A stretch of 64,000 nt of DNA from Medicago truncatula. Taxonomy: Eukaryota > Streptophyta > Magnoliopsida > Fabales > Fabaceae. Positions 49,951-62,559 of this stretch are shown piece by piece (within the stretch, counting starts at the first letter, position 1; each line of letters starts with the position of its first letter). The notes beneath the pieces were generated by a model, which was not told the origin of the DNA, ran no database searches, and worked only from the letters and a program-made list of their open reading frames with translations. Location: assembly GCF_003473485.1 (NCBI RefSeq), contig NC_053042.1, positions 3,050,501-3,114,500 of the forward strand. Reading direction: 5' to 3'. A program made the translations under genes and the position numbers.

Positions 49951-51987
49951 CTATCTTCCAGAAGTAATAAGACTGTTAGTCATAGGTGGTGCCATTGAGG
50001 GACCATTGGATTGCCTAAAAGGTACAATAGGAGGAGCACGATCATGCATATCAAGTGGAAGTTCAGGTAATGCCATTTCAAGTTGAAGAACCTTAATTAC
50101 TTCATAAGCCTTAGGTCTTTCTTTATCATTTGAATGAGTACACCATAACCCTACAATAAGCAAACTCTTCATTTCACTAACATCAAACTCCATATTCAAT
50201 TTTTCATCAGCAGCACACATAAGATTTCCTTCCACATAAAGTCCCCAAACCCAATTCATCAAAGGAACATGAAAGTCACCATCTTGAAAAAACCTTCTCC
50301 CAGTTGCTAGCTCCAAAGCAACAATTCCAAAACTATACATGTCAGATTCTTTACTAGCCCTTCCTCCATTGATATATTCAGGTGCTAAATAACCATATGT
50401 TCCGACTACATCTGTTCTTTGAGTCCTCAACATTGGATCAACTAGTTTCGCCATCCCGAAATCACCGAGTTTTGTGCTGAAATCAGTGTCCAGCAACACA
50501 TTAGCTGACTTAATATCCCGATGAAGAACACATTGCTCAGCATCGTCATGAAGGTAACGAAGCGCGTTCGCGACACCTAATGCAACCTTGTACCTTACTT
50601 CCCAAGCCAAACTTTTCTTGTCACCAAACAAATGTGTGTCAAGGCTTCCATTAGGCATGTACTCAAAAACCAAAAGTAACTCATCTTGTTCATGACACCA
50701 ACCAATAAATTGAACCAAGTTTCTATGTATCAAACGGCTTATAATCCTAACCTCATTGATGAAAACTCTTTCTGAATTCTCAAAATCGGCAAAAATCCTC
50801 TTCACAGCAACAATCTTTCCTAAATAACTCAAAGCACCTTTGTAAACTTGTCCATATCCTCCTCTTCCAAGCATTCTATCATCATCAAAACCATTAGTAG
50901 CTGCAACTAATTCACTATATTCAAATCTTCTAGGTATTGTTGCTTTATCCAAATCAAATTTCTTCGGAAATGGTATACCATATTCATCAAGCCCTTCATC
51001 ACAATTCTTCCTTTTCCTCTTCACTATCACCCAACCAACAATACTGGCTATCAAAAATACCAAAATAACCGGAACAATCACAGCAACGACAACAATAACC
51101 GTTTTCAACGACCCTTTTCCATCATTTCCCTCCACCAAACTCGTGGTAGAGTTTGAATCCTCCAGATTCGAACTGAACTCCCACGAATGAATAACATTAC
51201 TTTCGGTAGAAAGACCTGTTGAAGCCGAAAATCCAATATTAACAAATTCAGGCAACTTCTTCATAAGATCAATTTGATAAGAAATTGAAGAATTCCCATA
51301 ACTTCCATCACCTTTCACAAACCTTCCCTTAAAAGACCAAAAAACTTCCAACATCTTCTCATCAGAATTATAATCAATCAAAACATAACATACCCTACCA
51401 AGATTCTTATCAATATCAAATTTCCCAAAAGCAACAGAAGTCAAAGCATTATCATCAATACCAACATGTTTCATTGGTGGATCAGTGGGACCAACAAAAG
51501 TATCAAACTCAACACCAACAACATAGTTCATAACAAAGTTACTATTAGTAGTAGCATTAAAAAGACCATAAACACCACCAGCTGAATTAGGTGGTATTTG
51601 ATAACCTAAAGGTGCCAAGTAAAACACAAAACCATCACCGTATGTAGTGTCATTTAGTTTATCAATTGTAAAAGAAAAACGTGTGGTGAAACTTGTGAGA
51701 GTGTTGGTTTTTTTGTCCCATAAATGTAAAGGTTGTGAATAGAATGCTCTTCCTACACGGAAAAGGTAACTTACTTTGTTGAGATCAATGGAACCATTGG
51801 TGGATTTTCCATCACCTTGGTATGACATGTTTGATGCAACTGTTGGATCATCAAAGTTTGTTATGTTGAACAAAAGTGAGTTTGTTTTTGGAAGGTAAGA
51901 GAGAACAAGGAGTAGTGAAAAAAGAACAAGGATATTTTTGGACTGATTAATGATGTTTGAGGAACAAGATGAAGGAGAATTCAACAT
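49951..51987 (-). CDS. L-type lectin-domain receptor kinase (LecRK, clade IX-like)
   Basis: Single-exon plasma-membrane receptor kinase of 678 aa, complete. A signal peptide (hydrophobic NILVLFSLLLVLSYL, cleavage near 37) precedes a legume-lectin domain, about 38-275 (FNITNFDD, FTTRFSFTID, DGFVFYLAP, GVEFDTFVGPTDPP, HVGIDDN). A transmembrane helix lies near 295-320, followed by KRKRK. The kinase domain covers about 355-640: glycine loop GRGGYGQVYKG, VAVKRI lysine, HRDIKSANVLL, DFGMAKLVD, GTYGYLAPEY. HRD makes it an RD kinase and likely active. The Asn that normally follows EFDTF in Ca2+-binding lectins is not visible (the sequence is FVGPTDPP), so Ca2+ or sugar binding may be altered. Family members sense cell-wall or extracellular-nucleotide-type cues in defence. 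The ligand here is unknown. Confidence 0.95.
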   Translation of the reverse strand: MLNSPSSCSSNIINQSKNILVLFSLLLVLSYLPKTNSLLFNITNFDDPTVASNMSYQGDGKSTNGSIDLNKVSYLFRVGRAFYSQPLHLWDKKTNTLTSFTTRFSFTIDKLNDTTYGDGFVFYLAPLGYQIPPNSAGGVYGLFNATTNSNFVMNYVVGVEFDTFVGPTDPPMKHVGIDDNALTSVAFGKFDIDKNLGRVCYVLIDYNSDEKMLEVFWSFKGRFVKGDGSYGNSSISYQIDLMKKLPEFVNIGFSASTGLSTESNVIHSWEFSSNLEDSNSTTSLVEGNDGKGSLKTVIVVVAVIVPVILVFLIASIVGWVIVKRKRKNCDEGLDEYGIPFPKKFDLDKATIPRRFEYSELVAATNGFDDDRMLGRGGYGQVYKGALSYLGKIVAVKRIFADFENSERVFINEVRIISRLIHRNLVQFIGWCHEQDELLLVFEYMPNGSLDTHLFGDKKSLAWEVRYKVALGVANALRYLHDDAEQCVLHRDIKSANVLLDTDFSTKLGDFGMAKLVDPMLRTQRTDVVGTYGYLAPEYINGGRASKESDMYSFGIVALELATGRRFFQDGDFHVPLMNWVWGLYVEGNLMCAADEKLNMEFDVSEMKSLLIVGLWCTHSNDKERPKAYEVIKVLQLEMALPELPLDMHDRAPPIVPFRQSNGPSMAPPMTNSLITSGR

Positions 51988-54556
51988 GGTTGTTTGGTTT
52001 TTTTTTTCTTTTTTCTTTTACAATTGAAAAAACTTAGAATGTTTGCTACTAAGGTTTTTTTTATGTGCTAAAGAAATGCTGGCATGCAAGTTGCAGCTAT
52101 AATACATGTGAGTGGTGAGTATAGTATATATAATTGAAGATAAGTACAGAGAAAAACTATAGACTAAAATGGGTGGCTATAGTATTATAAGATTCTATTA
52201 CTGTGTGCGGAAGAGTTTTTCTTTGACAATATTATGACTTCATTTTATCTTGGTTTTGTGTGCCGATTATGTATAAACAGAAATGAATGTATATTTCATT
52301 TTTATAATGTATGAATTTGTCATGGTTGATTATATAAAATAAATCAACTATACAACTCTTATTTTTATACACTCATTCAATATGATATTTATCGTATCAT
52401 TCTCTCTATTTCTTTATCTCTCGTATTGTCGTTGTAGTGTTTTGAATTTTTTTTTACACCAAACATTTTTTAAATAAAATTCAGTACTACATTGGTGTAA
52501 GAAATGATTTGGTTTTAGCCAATGATATGATTAAAAAAAGGGAGTAATACTAAAATGCCCAACTTGGATCATACTATGAGTAGTATATATGTGCAACTAG
52601 CCTAAAAGTACTCCATTCCAATATTTTGCCACTTTATCACCATTTTCTCCAACTAATTTACATTTTTTTATAATATTTTTCAATTTAGGGCTGCTTTTCA
52701 AGTTTTTTTGGGTCAAACGTTTTCCAAAGTTTCAAGTGGCTTCTGACAATGGATAACTCGCGGAAATTCATCTCCAATCTTTAATCATTTGATATAGTGC
52801 TTACTTAGAATTTTTTTGAAAAATTGGAAACCAATCTAAAGAAGAGAGCGTATGTTTAAAAATAACGGCTGAATTTTCTAAATAAACGTGGTTAAAATAC
52901 ATCATGGTATTAAGTAGTATACTGGTCAAAATTTGAATTGAAGAATTGAAGTATCATGGTAAAGTTTAAACAATGATGTTTTTGATTTTGAAAGAAAGAA
53001 CCGTAATACTATAATTTTAGTCAAATCGGTTAATGGCAGCTCATGCTGGTTGGTAAACATGTACTCTCATGTCACCCTTTTTATAAAATAATAAAATAAA
53101 TAAATATACCAAAAAATAAAATAAAATAAAATAAAAGGGTAGTTGGTGTAGCCACCTCATGGCATGCAAGTTGCTACTACTATAAAGGATAAAAATAGGA
53201 TACGTGGATGATATTTTGGAGTGAACATTCAGTGCATCCTTTGGAGTGTCACGACTGCCTTGGAATCTAGCAGCACAGTTAGATGACTTTTTTTAGGATG
53301 GATAAGCTAATGAAACACTATAAATTTCAACTTAAATCATACTATCATAGTTCAAATTTTGAATTTCAACTCAAATCATAGAAAATGTAAAAGGAAGGTC
53401 CAACTATTTGTATCAAATGCACAAGAGAGTGGGGACATTACTGGCCCTCGTAATGTAAATTCTGATTTCTAGTATACTGAAGAAAATGAATCAACACCGT
53501 TCAATGAAATGGCTTCTACAGAATCAGTAAGAATCAGCAAATGTGCAGTAGCCTATTACCAATATTGAAGGTAAAGGAAGACAAACTTGAGAGACAGGTA
53601 AAATGATAGAGATTTATACTGATGTGGGCATTTCTCCTCCCATTTTTTGGACAGACTTCAACAAATGTTGAAAAAGCATTTGGATGTAACAACCTGGTCC
53701 TACCTATACAATACAAGAAACATTGACCCCAATTTTAAAATAAAATGATCTTACACTTACATTAAAGAGAAAACATAAAAGAAAATACACAAGTTCAGAG
53801 GATAGATTTTGCCAAGGCATGGTACTGGCACCACTGCAATTGGATCCAATATCACCCGGATAAGGGGAGGGAAAAAGGATAAGTGTCCAAAAAGAGGAAG
53901 ATGAAGATGAAGAGGATGGTGAAGTATGAGTGACAAACAAGGTGAACAAGTTTTAACATGTGACACTAGTCACTGGTCTTTCCATCAGTTACAACAGACC
54001 AATCAAAAGCTAATGATTAAAAATCCTCAGGAAAAAATGAATCAAATGGAAAGAGAAAGACTTGTGAAGTTGCGACAAAAACCGAAAGCTACTATACTAA
54101 CTATAAACACATTAAAACCTTAATTTCCTATATGCACTTACTGCCTCAACTATAATCAACTCACCTCCACCACAAAGCAAATAAGTCATGCCAGATAAGA
54201 AAATGCATTTGCATGTCCTTTTTAGTTATAGATGTTAGGATAGGTAAATAAACAGTGCAATTTACAGCTAAATAGTACAAGATAAGGATTTGTTTAACAA
54301 GGCAAAGTCTGCTAGCCATAGAACACTTGACAAATTACAAGGATAAAGTAAGCCATGCCAATTGCCAATAGTCATTTGTTTCTGAAACTTCAGTAGCACT
54401 AGCTATTGATATATTATATAATATATAAAAACTGCTTGCAGTATGTGCAATAATCATATCAAGCAACATAGCCATCGGGAGTATAGCCGACATAACAGAC
54501 AAGTTCTTCCCTTGGTGATTTTCTTTACATTTAATTGCTAAAATTTTGGCGATAAA
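51988..54556. other. Lectin kinase promoter and intergenic region
   Basis: A TATATATA stretch at 52125-52132 sits about 140 bp upstream of the kinase ATG (minus strand). No confirmed gene lies between here and the ERH stop. A minus-strand frame at 53949-53704 contains GSNCSGASTMPWQNLSSE followed by a hydrophobic tail, which might be a C-terminal exon of a GPI-anchored protein, but no partner exons were found. ERH 3' UTR probably occupies the part adjoining 54556. Confidence 0.4.
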
Positions 54557-56962
54557 TCAACGTGCCAATTTCTTCAAATGTTGAAAGGTTCGTTCCTTAA
54601 TCCACTCTCGATCATAGGGAAAGTAAGCATGCTTTGAACCATCATAACTGCAAGTAAAGAACAACCAACTGGTCCTTAACCAATTCCAAGGCAAACCACA
54701 CATGCACAAAGAAAGCCCAATATATAAAAGAGCAATCGCAGACAGTTATGACACAGCAAATTACAACAGGTAAAGCAAACTTATGACACAGCAAATGATC
54801 AATTCATTATGTCCTTAACTCCAGGTAAAGAAGAGGAATCTGGAGAGGGGGCAAGGTAAAGGGAGTTACAAACCAGTGCAACTCCAACACATTACTCCTT
54901 CAAGGGTTTAAGACCTCTTTCAAACTCATAATTGCTACCAATGTTCTCACCCATACTCTTAATTTTCATTTGATTCATGGAGAAAAATAATGTCAGTCTA
55001 CATTAGCTTTACCAACAGAGAGGCAGTTAAGTTTTTATTTTCCTTGATCCAAATTGCAGTGTTTTAAACAGAACAGTCCAATACTAGCTCAGCATAAAAT
55101 TCTATGAGAAATGAGCACGCAATTACTGAATAAATAACTTATTCCTGAATCATGGAAAGCTCAAATCATCAGTATATCCTCTCTTGCCTTTCCTTTACCA
55201 TTTACTTTTTCCTCTTTTGTTTTCACCGAATATAATTTAAATATTTTTTTAAAATCAGAAAATACAGTCAAATCATATATCTATTACAAATTCAACAAGA
55301 TATGAGCAAGCAACGACTTAATAAGAAAAACTTATTCTTGAACCATGAAAAGCTCAAAGCATTAGTATATCCTCTCTCACCTCACTTTTTCTCTAACATC
55401 AATTTTTTCTCTTCTCTTTTCAGAGTATAGCCGACTCCACTTGGTGGGATAAGGCTTGGTTGTTGTTGTTGTCTTTTCAGAGTACAATTTTATTATTTTT
55501 TGGAAAATCATAAAACACAGACAAATAATATACATACTTATTATTTTTTGGAAAATCATAAAACACAGACAAATAATATACATACTATGTGTACTAACAG
55601 ATAGATCTAAATTAAAGACCTATGCATGCATAGATTTTAGAGAGAGAGACATACACTAGAGCACTCATGTCTGCAAGACCGTCTATGAAGTTGTAGAGAT
55701 CCATAATATCATAAGAGATATTTCTGACGGCTGGATTCAAGTCCTTCAGTTTCCTTTCATACAGTCCACATATGCCTGTAAAAACACACGATTAAAACCT
55801 CTATTTAATGCTGATGATGAAAACATACAAAGTATCAACAAAGAATAAAGGTAAGCCCGGTGCACAATAGCTTCTACATACGCAGGGTCCGGGAAGGGGT
55901 CCCACGCTAATATAGGATGTAAATCCCGGATAGAGACATGTATTGTTGGGCACAATGGTGGCGACACGCTATCTTCCCTGTTAACAACCTCAAAAATAAT
56001 TTCTAGATGTATTGTCCTATATCACCGTGAAGCGATGAATCATCAAAATATTCACATATTGAGACAATATGTTTGATGTTCAAACTTCTTATAGACTGTC
56101 AAAATAAACACCAAGACATAGTTGATGGACTTTATGAGACTAAACCACCTCATTCAGCCATAACTAATAAATCCCATCATTTACCATCTATCTAAAAAAG
56201 AAAGCATTATAACGCGGCATTGAGCTTCTGCAATAATTAAAAACACTTTTTTCAATATCGAAGTAAGAAAACGAAAATGAAAGGCTTTTCTCACAAAGTG
56301 GGGTATCAAACTAAATTATAACTCCCAATCATAAATCATGTCTAAAGCAAACCACGTTAATTTTGAACGGTTTAACCTACAGTTTCTCTAGTCTTTCCTC
56401 TACCTCTAACTATTAGACTACTATACATCTAATTTGTTCTCCTTATTTGGGTTTTCATAAGTCTACTCATCTAATCTGCGATATTTCTCTAGGCACCCTA
56501 TAGTATGCGATCCCCAAAATAATGAAAAGCATATATTCTTGATGATAATGCACTTTACTAGCATCAACTACATCATTTATTCTTCCTCTGCGAAATTCCA
56601 CAATCCAAAGTCATTGGCTAAAAGGGAAATAGAGAAAGCCAAACTAATGCACCAAATGCATGCTTGGCAGATTAGATATATTAGTTTATCGGATCTTATT
56701 TTGAACTAGAACTGATTCAGTGAATTGCTTTTCACAAATTCATTAGCAAAACCTAAATGATGAAAGTGAAGTGATAAATTACCATCGATAGCTAGAGAGA
56801 TGGAGTCAAAATCCATGAAAGTTCTGGTAGCTCTGTGGTGAGAAGTTTGAAGTAGAATAATCGTGTGATGATTCCTATTAGCCTGCAATTAACAAGTGAT
56901 TAGCGATGAAGAAAGACCTAATTTGAAATTTCAGAGAATTGATTCAGGAAAACTCTTACCAT
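54557..56962 (-). CDS. ERH: Enhancer of rudimentary homologue
   Basis: Small conserved nuclear protein linked in animals and fungi to mRNA processing and heterochromatin complexes. Its plant role is little known. Four coding exons in transcript order: 56962-56960 (only the ATG), 56882-56783, 55775-55655, 54647-54557. They give 104 residues, the same length as the animal protein. Recognisable blocks are HTIILLQTS, RATRTFMDFDSISLAIDG, ICGLYERKLKEDLN-like sequence, YDIMDLYNFIDGLADMSALV, and RTFQHLKKLAR at the end. Splice junctions are GT-AG and phases agree. The lone-ATG first exon makes the gene easy to miss by ORF scanning. No broken residues were seen. Confidence 0.93.
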
Positions 56963-57774
56963 AACAGAAGAAGAAGATGGTACTATGAATCAGTCTCTTT
57001 CGTGTTGTATAGTTTTTGTAATGGCCGCACTTCACTCGAATCAGACAAGACAAGACCCCATACAGTGGCAATTTCGACTTTTTTCCCCCAAATCTTATTC
57101 GACTGAGGTTTAGGGTTTACTTACAATACATCACATGGGTCAAGTCAACCACATTTTTTTATTAAGCATATGCTTTTCGTTTAGAGCTTTAATCAAGATT
57201 TTTTATTCATGTTTAATTATAAATTTCTATCTAATTACTTTCCATTAATAGACTTTTAAGGAGATGTTTAATTGTTTTTATTTTGAAGGTTAAATTAATA
57301 TCATTTAATAAAATTATCTTGTTAATTGTAGTTAAGTTGAATGATACACTTTGTTAATTGTAGTTATAAAAAACCTTAAAAGTTTCTATTGTCTCATATA
57401 ACCAAAGATCATTTCCAATCAAGAGGAAAGCCTCTTTTACTAAAATAAGAAGAAAATAAGGGATGTTAATATTAATTTGAAGAGGAAGGAGGTGTTGAAT
57501 AAATATTTCGATCGACTTTTTTCATCGGAGTCTATCTTTCGAACAACCTTTTTTAAGGGTTGAGCAACCTTCAAACATAATCAAGAGCTTTTCTTTCCCA
57601 ATGTGTCTAAATCAAATTGTGTTCTTTTGAAAAATATATACTGCTGAAGTGACACTGAGGGTGAGGGGTAGGAAAAGAATCTCCCAACTTAATATCCCTT
57701 AGTTAATTAAACATGGCTTAATCAGTGATTAGTGGTAAGAATCATTACTGTTATTTCATCAACTTCCCTTGACA

Positions 57775-57811
<37 letters not shown>

Positions 57812-58097
57812 AAAACTTGCTGAAAAGTTTATACATTCGATATTCTTAAAAATGAAAGGGTAAGTACTTCAGTAGTAACTATACCAATTTTTAGGGGGAT
57901 TATTTGATAGAATAAGCACAGACAGAAACTTCTATATATGATTAAAAAAAATCCAAAGTAAATAATTTTCGTGTATACCATTCCTGTTAAATGTTAATAA
58001 ACATAATCTATACAAGAATCTTATACAAAAATCTTGCAAGTATATGCATGTTGATGTAACTGCATATAGTGGTAAACATGTGTAACATAAAATTTCT
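56963..58097. other. ERH promoter side and spacer to transporter B
   Basis: No gene is recognised. A 33-nt poly(A) run lies at 57777-57809. 56963-57060 probably holds the ERH 5' UTR. Confidence 0.5.
57777..57809. repeat. Poly(A) run of 33
   Basis: Uninterrupted A tract in the ERH-transporter B spacer. It has no adjacent retroposon body that I recognise. Confidence 0.8.
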
Positions 58098-61000
58098 CTA
58101 AACTTCAGTTTTGGCATTTAAAGGAACAAGCTCCAAGGTTTCTTCATCAATATCGTCACTCTTACTCATTTCACAAACCTCAGAAGAAATCAACTCCTCA
58201 TAAGGCCCAACATTAGGAACAAGAAAAACCAAAATAAGTGTAATAAATCTAAGAATGTCTCTTAAAAGAACAGCCAACCATAGGTTAGTAAAATCAGTTC
58301 TAGTAACATGAAGGGCACGTAGAAGTAACCCTCCACCCCATTTTGATATAAGGCCACCAATGCTATCAATACACATTAACAAAGCAAAAAACGTTCCTTC
58401 AATTCCTAATGGACATAATTTTGTGCTTAGTACCATCATAGGCATCCACCTTATTTTGCCTGTGATTCTTATAGCAGCATCTTCAATCACAACAAAAAAG
58501 TAGTCAGGGATTCCAATTTTCAAATTCCAACGTAGAATGAAGATTAAGTCCAATAGACCTGATATTGCATATAGGAGTTGTGCATAGAATACTAAGTTTC
58601 TGAATGTGTAGTTTTTTAGATACTTGTGGTAGATTAGAACTCCTATTATTGAAGCCACTGCTCCAATTGCATAGATTATACCAACAAACTCCTGCATATT
58701 CAAAGGAAGGAAACTAAATTCTATAAGAAAAAAAATGGTCTTGAAAATATTGTCCACCTTTTTATTCTGTTTGGATAAACAGCTTAGTTAAGCATTTTTA
58801 ACATACAAGTACTTATGTATAGGTTATTCTACAACAAAAGATAAAATAATGTCAAATTGTTTTTATATAAACTATAAGATGTTTTCGTTACCTACCTTCA
58901 AGAACGTACGGAAATAAGCTGAAAACGTCTTATGGACATGGCATAACTATTTCTATAAACTCTCCTAAACAGTTTCCACAAGCGTTTATGTCAAAAGATA
59001 AGTTCAAATAACTCAATCCAAACACGTCTTTAGTCATCTATAAACAAAATATGGGACTGTAATTGCCTGTATTCAGAAATCCCATTAATCACAACAGTTA
59101 CCTAACCTAAGCAATTGCATACAAAGTAAGTTCAGTACATTGATCTCTACCATCTGATGTTCATCAATAGCTGAGATCTTAACTGCAGACTGCAGTTACT
59201 AGATACTAATGACAGAGAATATATTTCTCTGACATGTGCATAATTTGTTTTCGCCTTATTTATATACGCTCTCCAAAATAACTTGTGAAAACAGCTTATG
59301 GTTTATATGAAAACAGTTGACTTTATTTATCTTTTGTTGCAGAATAGCCTAAACATAAGTACTCATGCGATAGGCGCTTAGCGCTTAATTGAGGTGTTTA
59401 ACTAAACAGATCTCTATTCATCTGCAAACAAAATATGGGATTGAGATTGCCTGCAGTCAGAAATCCCAGTAGTCACTGCCGGTAACCAATATAGGCAATT
59501 GAATACAAAATGCGAGTTCAGTAAATAAGTCTTGACTGTTTGATGACTACTGACTGTAAAGAATCAATTTCCCAAAATATGAGAGGTACCTGAGAGAATG
59601 CAGGGCCGACTTTCGAATCAGTATACCAGTAAAAATGGCCTTCATGAGTGGTTACATTAAGAGCAAGGGAAAGGAACATGTAAAGAGAAGGCTTCCATGC
59701 TTGAGGATACTTTATTGTTTTGTACATGCTTCGAATTGTCGTTCCTACATTTTCCACTACCCCCTACAAAATGTTTTTAATCAGCCAATTTATCATTAAC
59801 TAACTAATATTAAGAAGAAAAAAACTTATGACAGAACATTATGATATGTGTTGAATCATGTAACCGATATCACTTTGTGCAAATAGGTTTACGATATGGG
59901 AAAATAGATAGAAAATTTACTAACCTTCTTCTTTTCATTATGCAAGCCAGTAGTTCTCTTTTCATAGATCACAAAACCCAGAACAATTGTCAAAGCAGGA
60001 AAAACCGCCATAAGACCAAGCGACCCCTAAAATAACAACAGAAGCATTCCACTCATCAGACATTACAGTATAAGAGCAATTTAGTGAAAGAACTGCTGTA
60101 AAGATTAAACTTTCCAGAGAATCACCAATTTAGTCCACAAAATCTGAAGGAACATAACAATTTAGTTTTTGAACTAAACAAAATTTTGAAGCAATAATCC
60201 ATGAAATTGAAAACCTTCAATCACAGTCCATTCTATACAATCTCAGAACTAATTTCATAAACCTAAAAAATGATTAACATGATCAAAGATTTTCAATTGA
60301 ATCATTTTATAATTACATCAATCTCATCAACCAAATTGCTCAACTCCAATCCTAAAAACTAAAACCATGATTCAAATTATTGATAGCTAAGCTCATATCT
60401 CTCAAGAACATTAGCTCAAATAAGCCACCGATATGAGAACCTTTTTGAAGAGCAAAATGCAATTACTTATAAGCACTCTCTGAGCCTTGAGACTTTCGAC
60501 ATGACTAACCTAAACATTCTATTTATCAAATAAAAAAGTGTTGATAGCATATCAAAGCTAATTTTAGTACAATTACAATTAAACATACAAAATAGAAAAA
60601 CAAACCTGAGGACCAAGATGATGAACAAAGAAACCACTAGCAAGATAACCAAGAAGAGCACCAGAACCAGAACAAAACCCACACAAACTCTGCAAATCAG
60701 GAGCCAAACCAGGAACCTCAATACTATTCCTTGCAATACAAGCATCGATAGTAACATCAGCAATAGCAAGACTAGCACTCACACCAACAAAACACATCAA
60801 CGCAGCAACCACACTCACCTCACCTCCCACCGCAACAATCGTAGCAGACACCGTCCCAACAACTCCAGCAACGACAAAATAAGGCCTCCGACGATATCCC
60901 AATATCGGAAAAGCATCGGTTAGAATTCCCCAGATAGGTTTTAGAATCCATGGTATGAAGTATATTCCTACGTAGAGTTGAACTGTTGAAGGTTGGAGTT

Positions 61001-61220
61001 TTTGAACGTCTTTCCAATAGTAATCAGTGACTAGTTTGAAGAGTGAGCCTGTGAAACCTTGGCCTATACCATATACTAGGAATATTCCTGCTATGAATGT
61101 TGGGTTTAGGTTGTTTGTTAACATTGTTAGCCATTCTATTGGTTCTGTTAGGATTGATAACAATGGATTTTTGTTGTTTGTTTTTGTTATTGTTGTTGTT
61201 GAATCTTGTTGTGTTGACAT
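58098..61220 (-). CDS. Folate-biopterin transporter family protein (transporter B)
   Basis: Paralogue of transporter A, in the BT1/FBT membrane transporter family. Exons in transcript order: 61220-60606, 60026-59925, 59763-59590, 58691-58098, giving 494 residues. Shared motifs are [66 protein letters not shown] and [18 protein letters not shown]. Three intron positions match transporter A, but the intron after YFxFAG is absent, so the first exon is 615 nt. The N-terminus is short and Thr/Asn-rich (MSTQQDSTTTITKTNNKNP) with no clear plastid signal. About 12 hydrophobic segments are present. Substrate unknown. The divergence is substantial, so this is not a recent tandem duplicate. Confidence 0.92.
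58768..59035. mobile_element. MITE in the last intron of transporter B, copy 1
   Basis: In gene sense it runs acgtgtttggattgagttatt ... taagctgtttatccaaaca, matching the element at 48488-48722 in both sequence and orientation relative to the gene. Confidence 0.6.
59039..59530. repeat. Local duplication within transporter B last intron
   Basis: The sequence caaaatatggga(c/t)tg followed by cagaaatccca...gttcagta occurs at about 59044-59135 and again at about 59428-59521. Between them lies a second, inverted half-copy of the MITE (59255-59415). A roughly 385-bp segmental duplication around the transposon explains the pattern. Confidence 0.6.
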
Positions 61221-62559
61221 GGTTGGGTTTGATTTGTTGATTATGTGTTTGTGTTTGTGTTATTGTATAGTCATGTTGTGGAAATGGATCTTGGAGATGG
61301 AAGGTTTGGTTTGACTTGAACTCTTAACAGATCGTTGAATTTGGGAGGGAGTGTGGTTGGACTCAAAGTTAGTAAATACTATGCAACTTGGAGTATTTTT
61401 TTTATTTGGAAAATGTTTGTTTGAGATATATAGGGATGGGAGAAAAAGACCTCATAAATAAATTGGTGAATCATTTAGTAAGAGAAATAGAAAGAAAAAA
61501 AAATAATAAAGTGTTTAAAAGTATAACCGAAATTCTATATCATTATATTTTAATATTAAAATGTTATAGGTTTAGAATGTCTAATAAAGGTAGAAAGAAC
61601 GAGTGCTTAAATATCATTGTTGTTCTTATTTAGGTAAATTCTTGGATGGATAGTGGTACAATGTGGTTATAGTTGAAATTTCACAATTACTAGATTATAC
61701 TTAATTTCATTATAAATTTTGGATAACAATGGTAATCTTTAATGACCTTGCTTGCATGATGTGTTTTATCTTTTTAATATAATTTTTCTCCTATAAAAAT
61801 AAAAGAAAGCATGGATATATGCTAGTCAAACCAGTAAAGCTCCACACAACTTTAATTGGTATGCAACCAGTCATCATAAACAAAAAGTCAGAGTAAAACA
61901 AGTGCACAAGTTGTTGAGGAGTCTGGTCCAACTCTTAAGTCATGGGGATGTGTTTATTTCTTGTTAGGCAGATTATCCCTTTCCCACGGATTTGTTACGT
62001 TTCTGAATTACATAAATATTGAATTCAAAGGAAGTTGGCAGCTATTGTCTTGAATTAACAAAGCAACCAAATCAAATTTAATAAATTCACAAACTGATAA
62101 GGACCATCGACCAAATATTTATGTAAATAAATTTAGCTCTGGTTGAAACTTAAAAAAGAAAGATTAAAGAATCAAAAGGAGAAGATAGGATCCTGGAAAA
62201 GAGGATATAGTAATATATAGAAAAGGAAAGGTATTCTTCATTGAAGCAGGTAGTTTTTTTGGGTCTGCTGTAAACTTTTCTTTCTAAAATATTTATATTC
62301 AAAAGTTTGAAGGAAATTGAAATATAATGTTAAAAAAATTTAAGTCCGAAATTTTACGAATATTCTAGCCATATATGAACACTTTCCCATTAGTGATAAA
62401 ACATAGTACTTTTTGTTTCTTTCTCTATAGTATAGTGGTAAATAGGTTAGTGAAGACACCAAACGAATTTACATAATAGTTGTGTTTATTGTTTGTAATA
62501 AAATTTAACTCCTTGTGGAAGTATCAAGCATGGCTCTGATTTTGCTCATTCCTGAATAT
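61221..62559. other. Spacer between transporter B and glutathione peroxidase
   Basis: No gene is recognised. 61221-61430 is transporter B leader and promoter side (a TATATAT lies near 61424-61430, minus strand). The remainder is AT-rich. Confidence 0.5.

Noticed and set aside
60467-60923. Extra frames around transporter B exon 1, including Leu/Val-rich and Thr/Ser/Asn-rich ones
   Set aside because: Shadow frames of a membrane-protein exon. The exon with family motifs is in a different frame.
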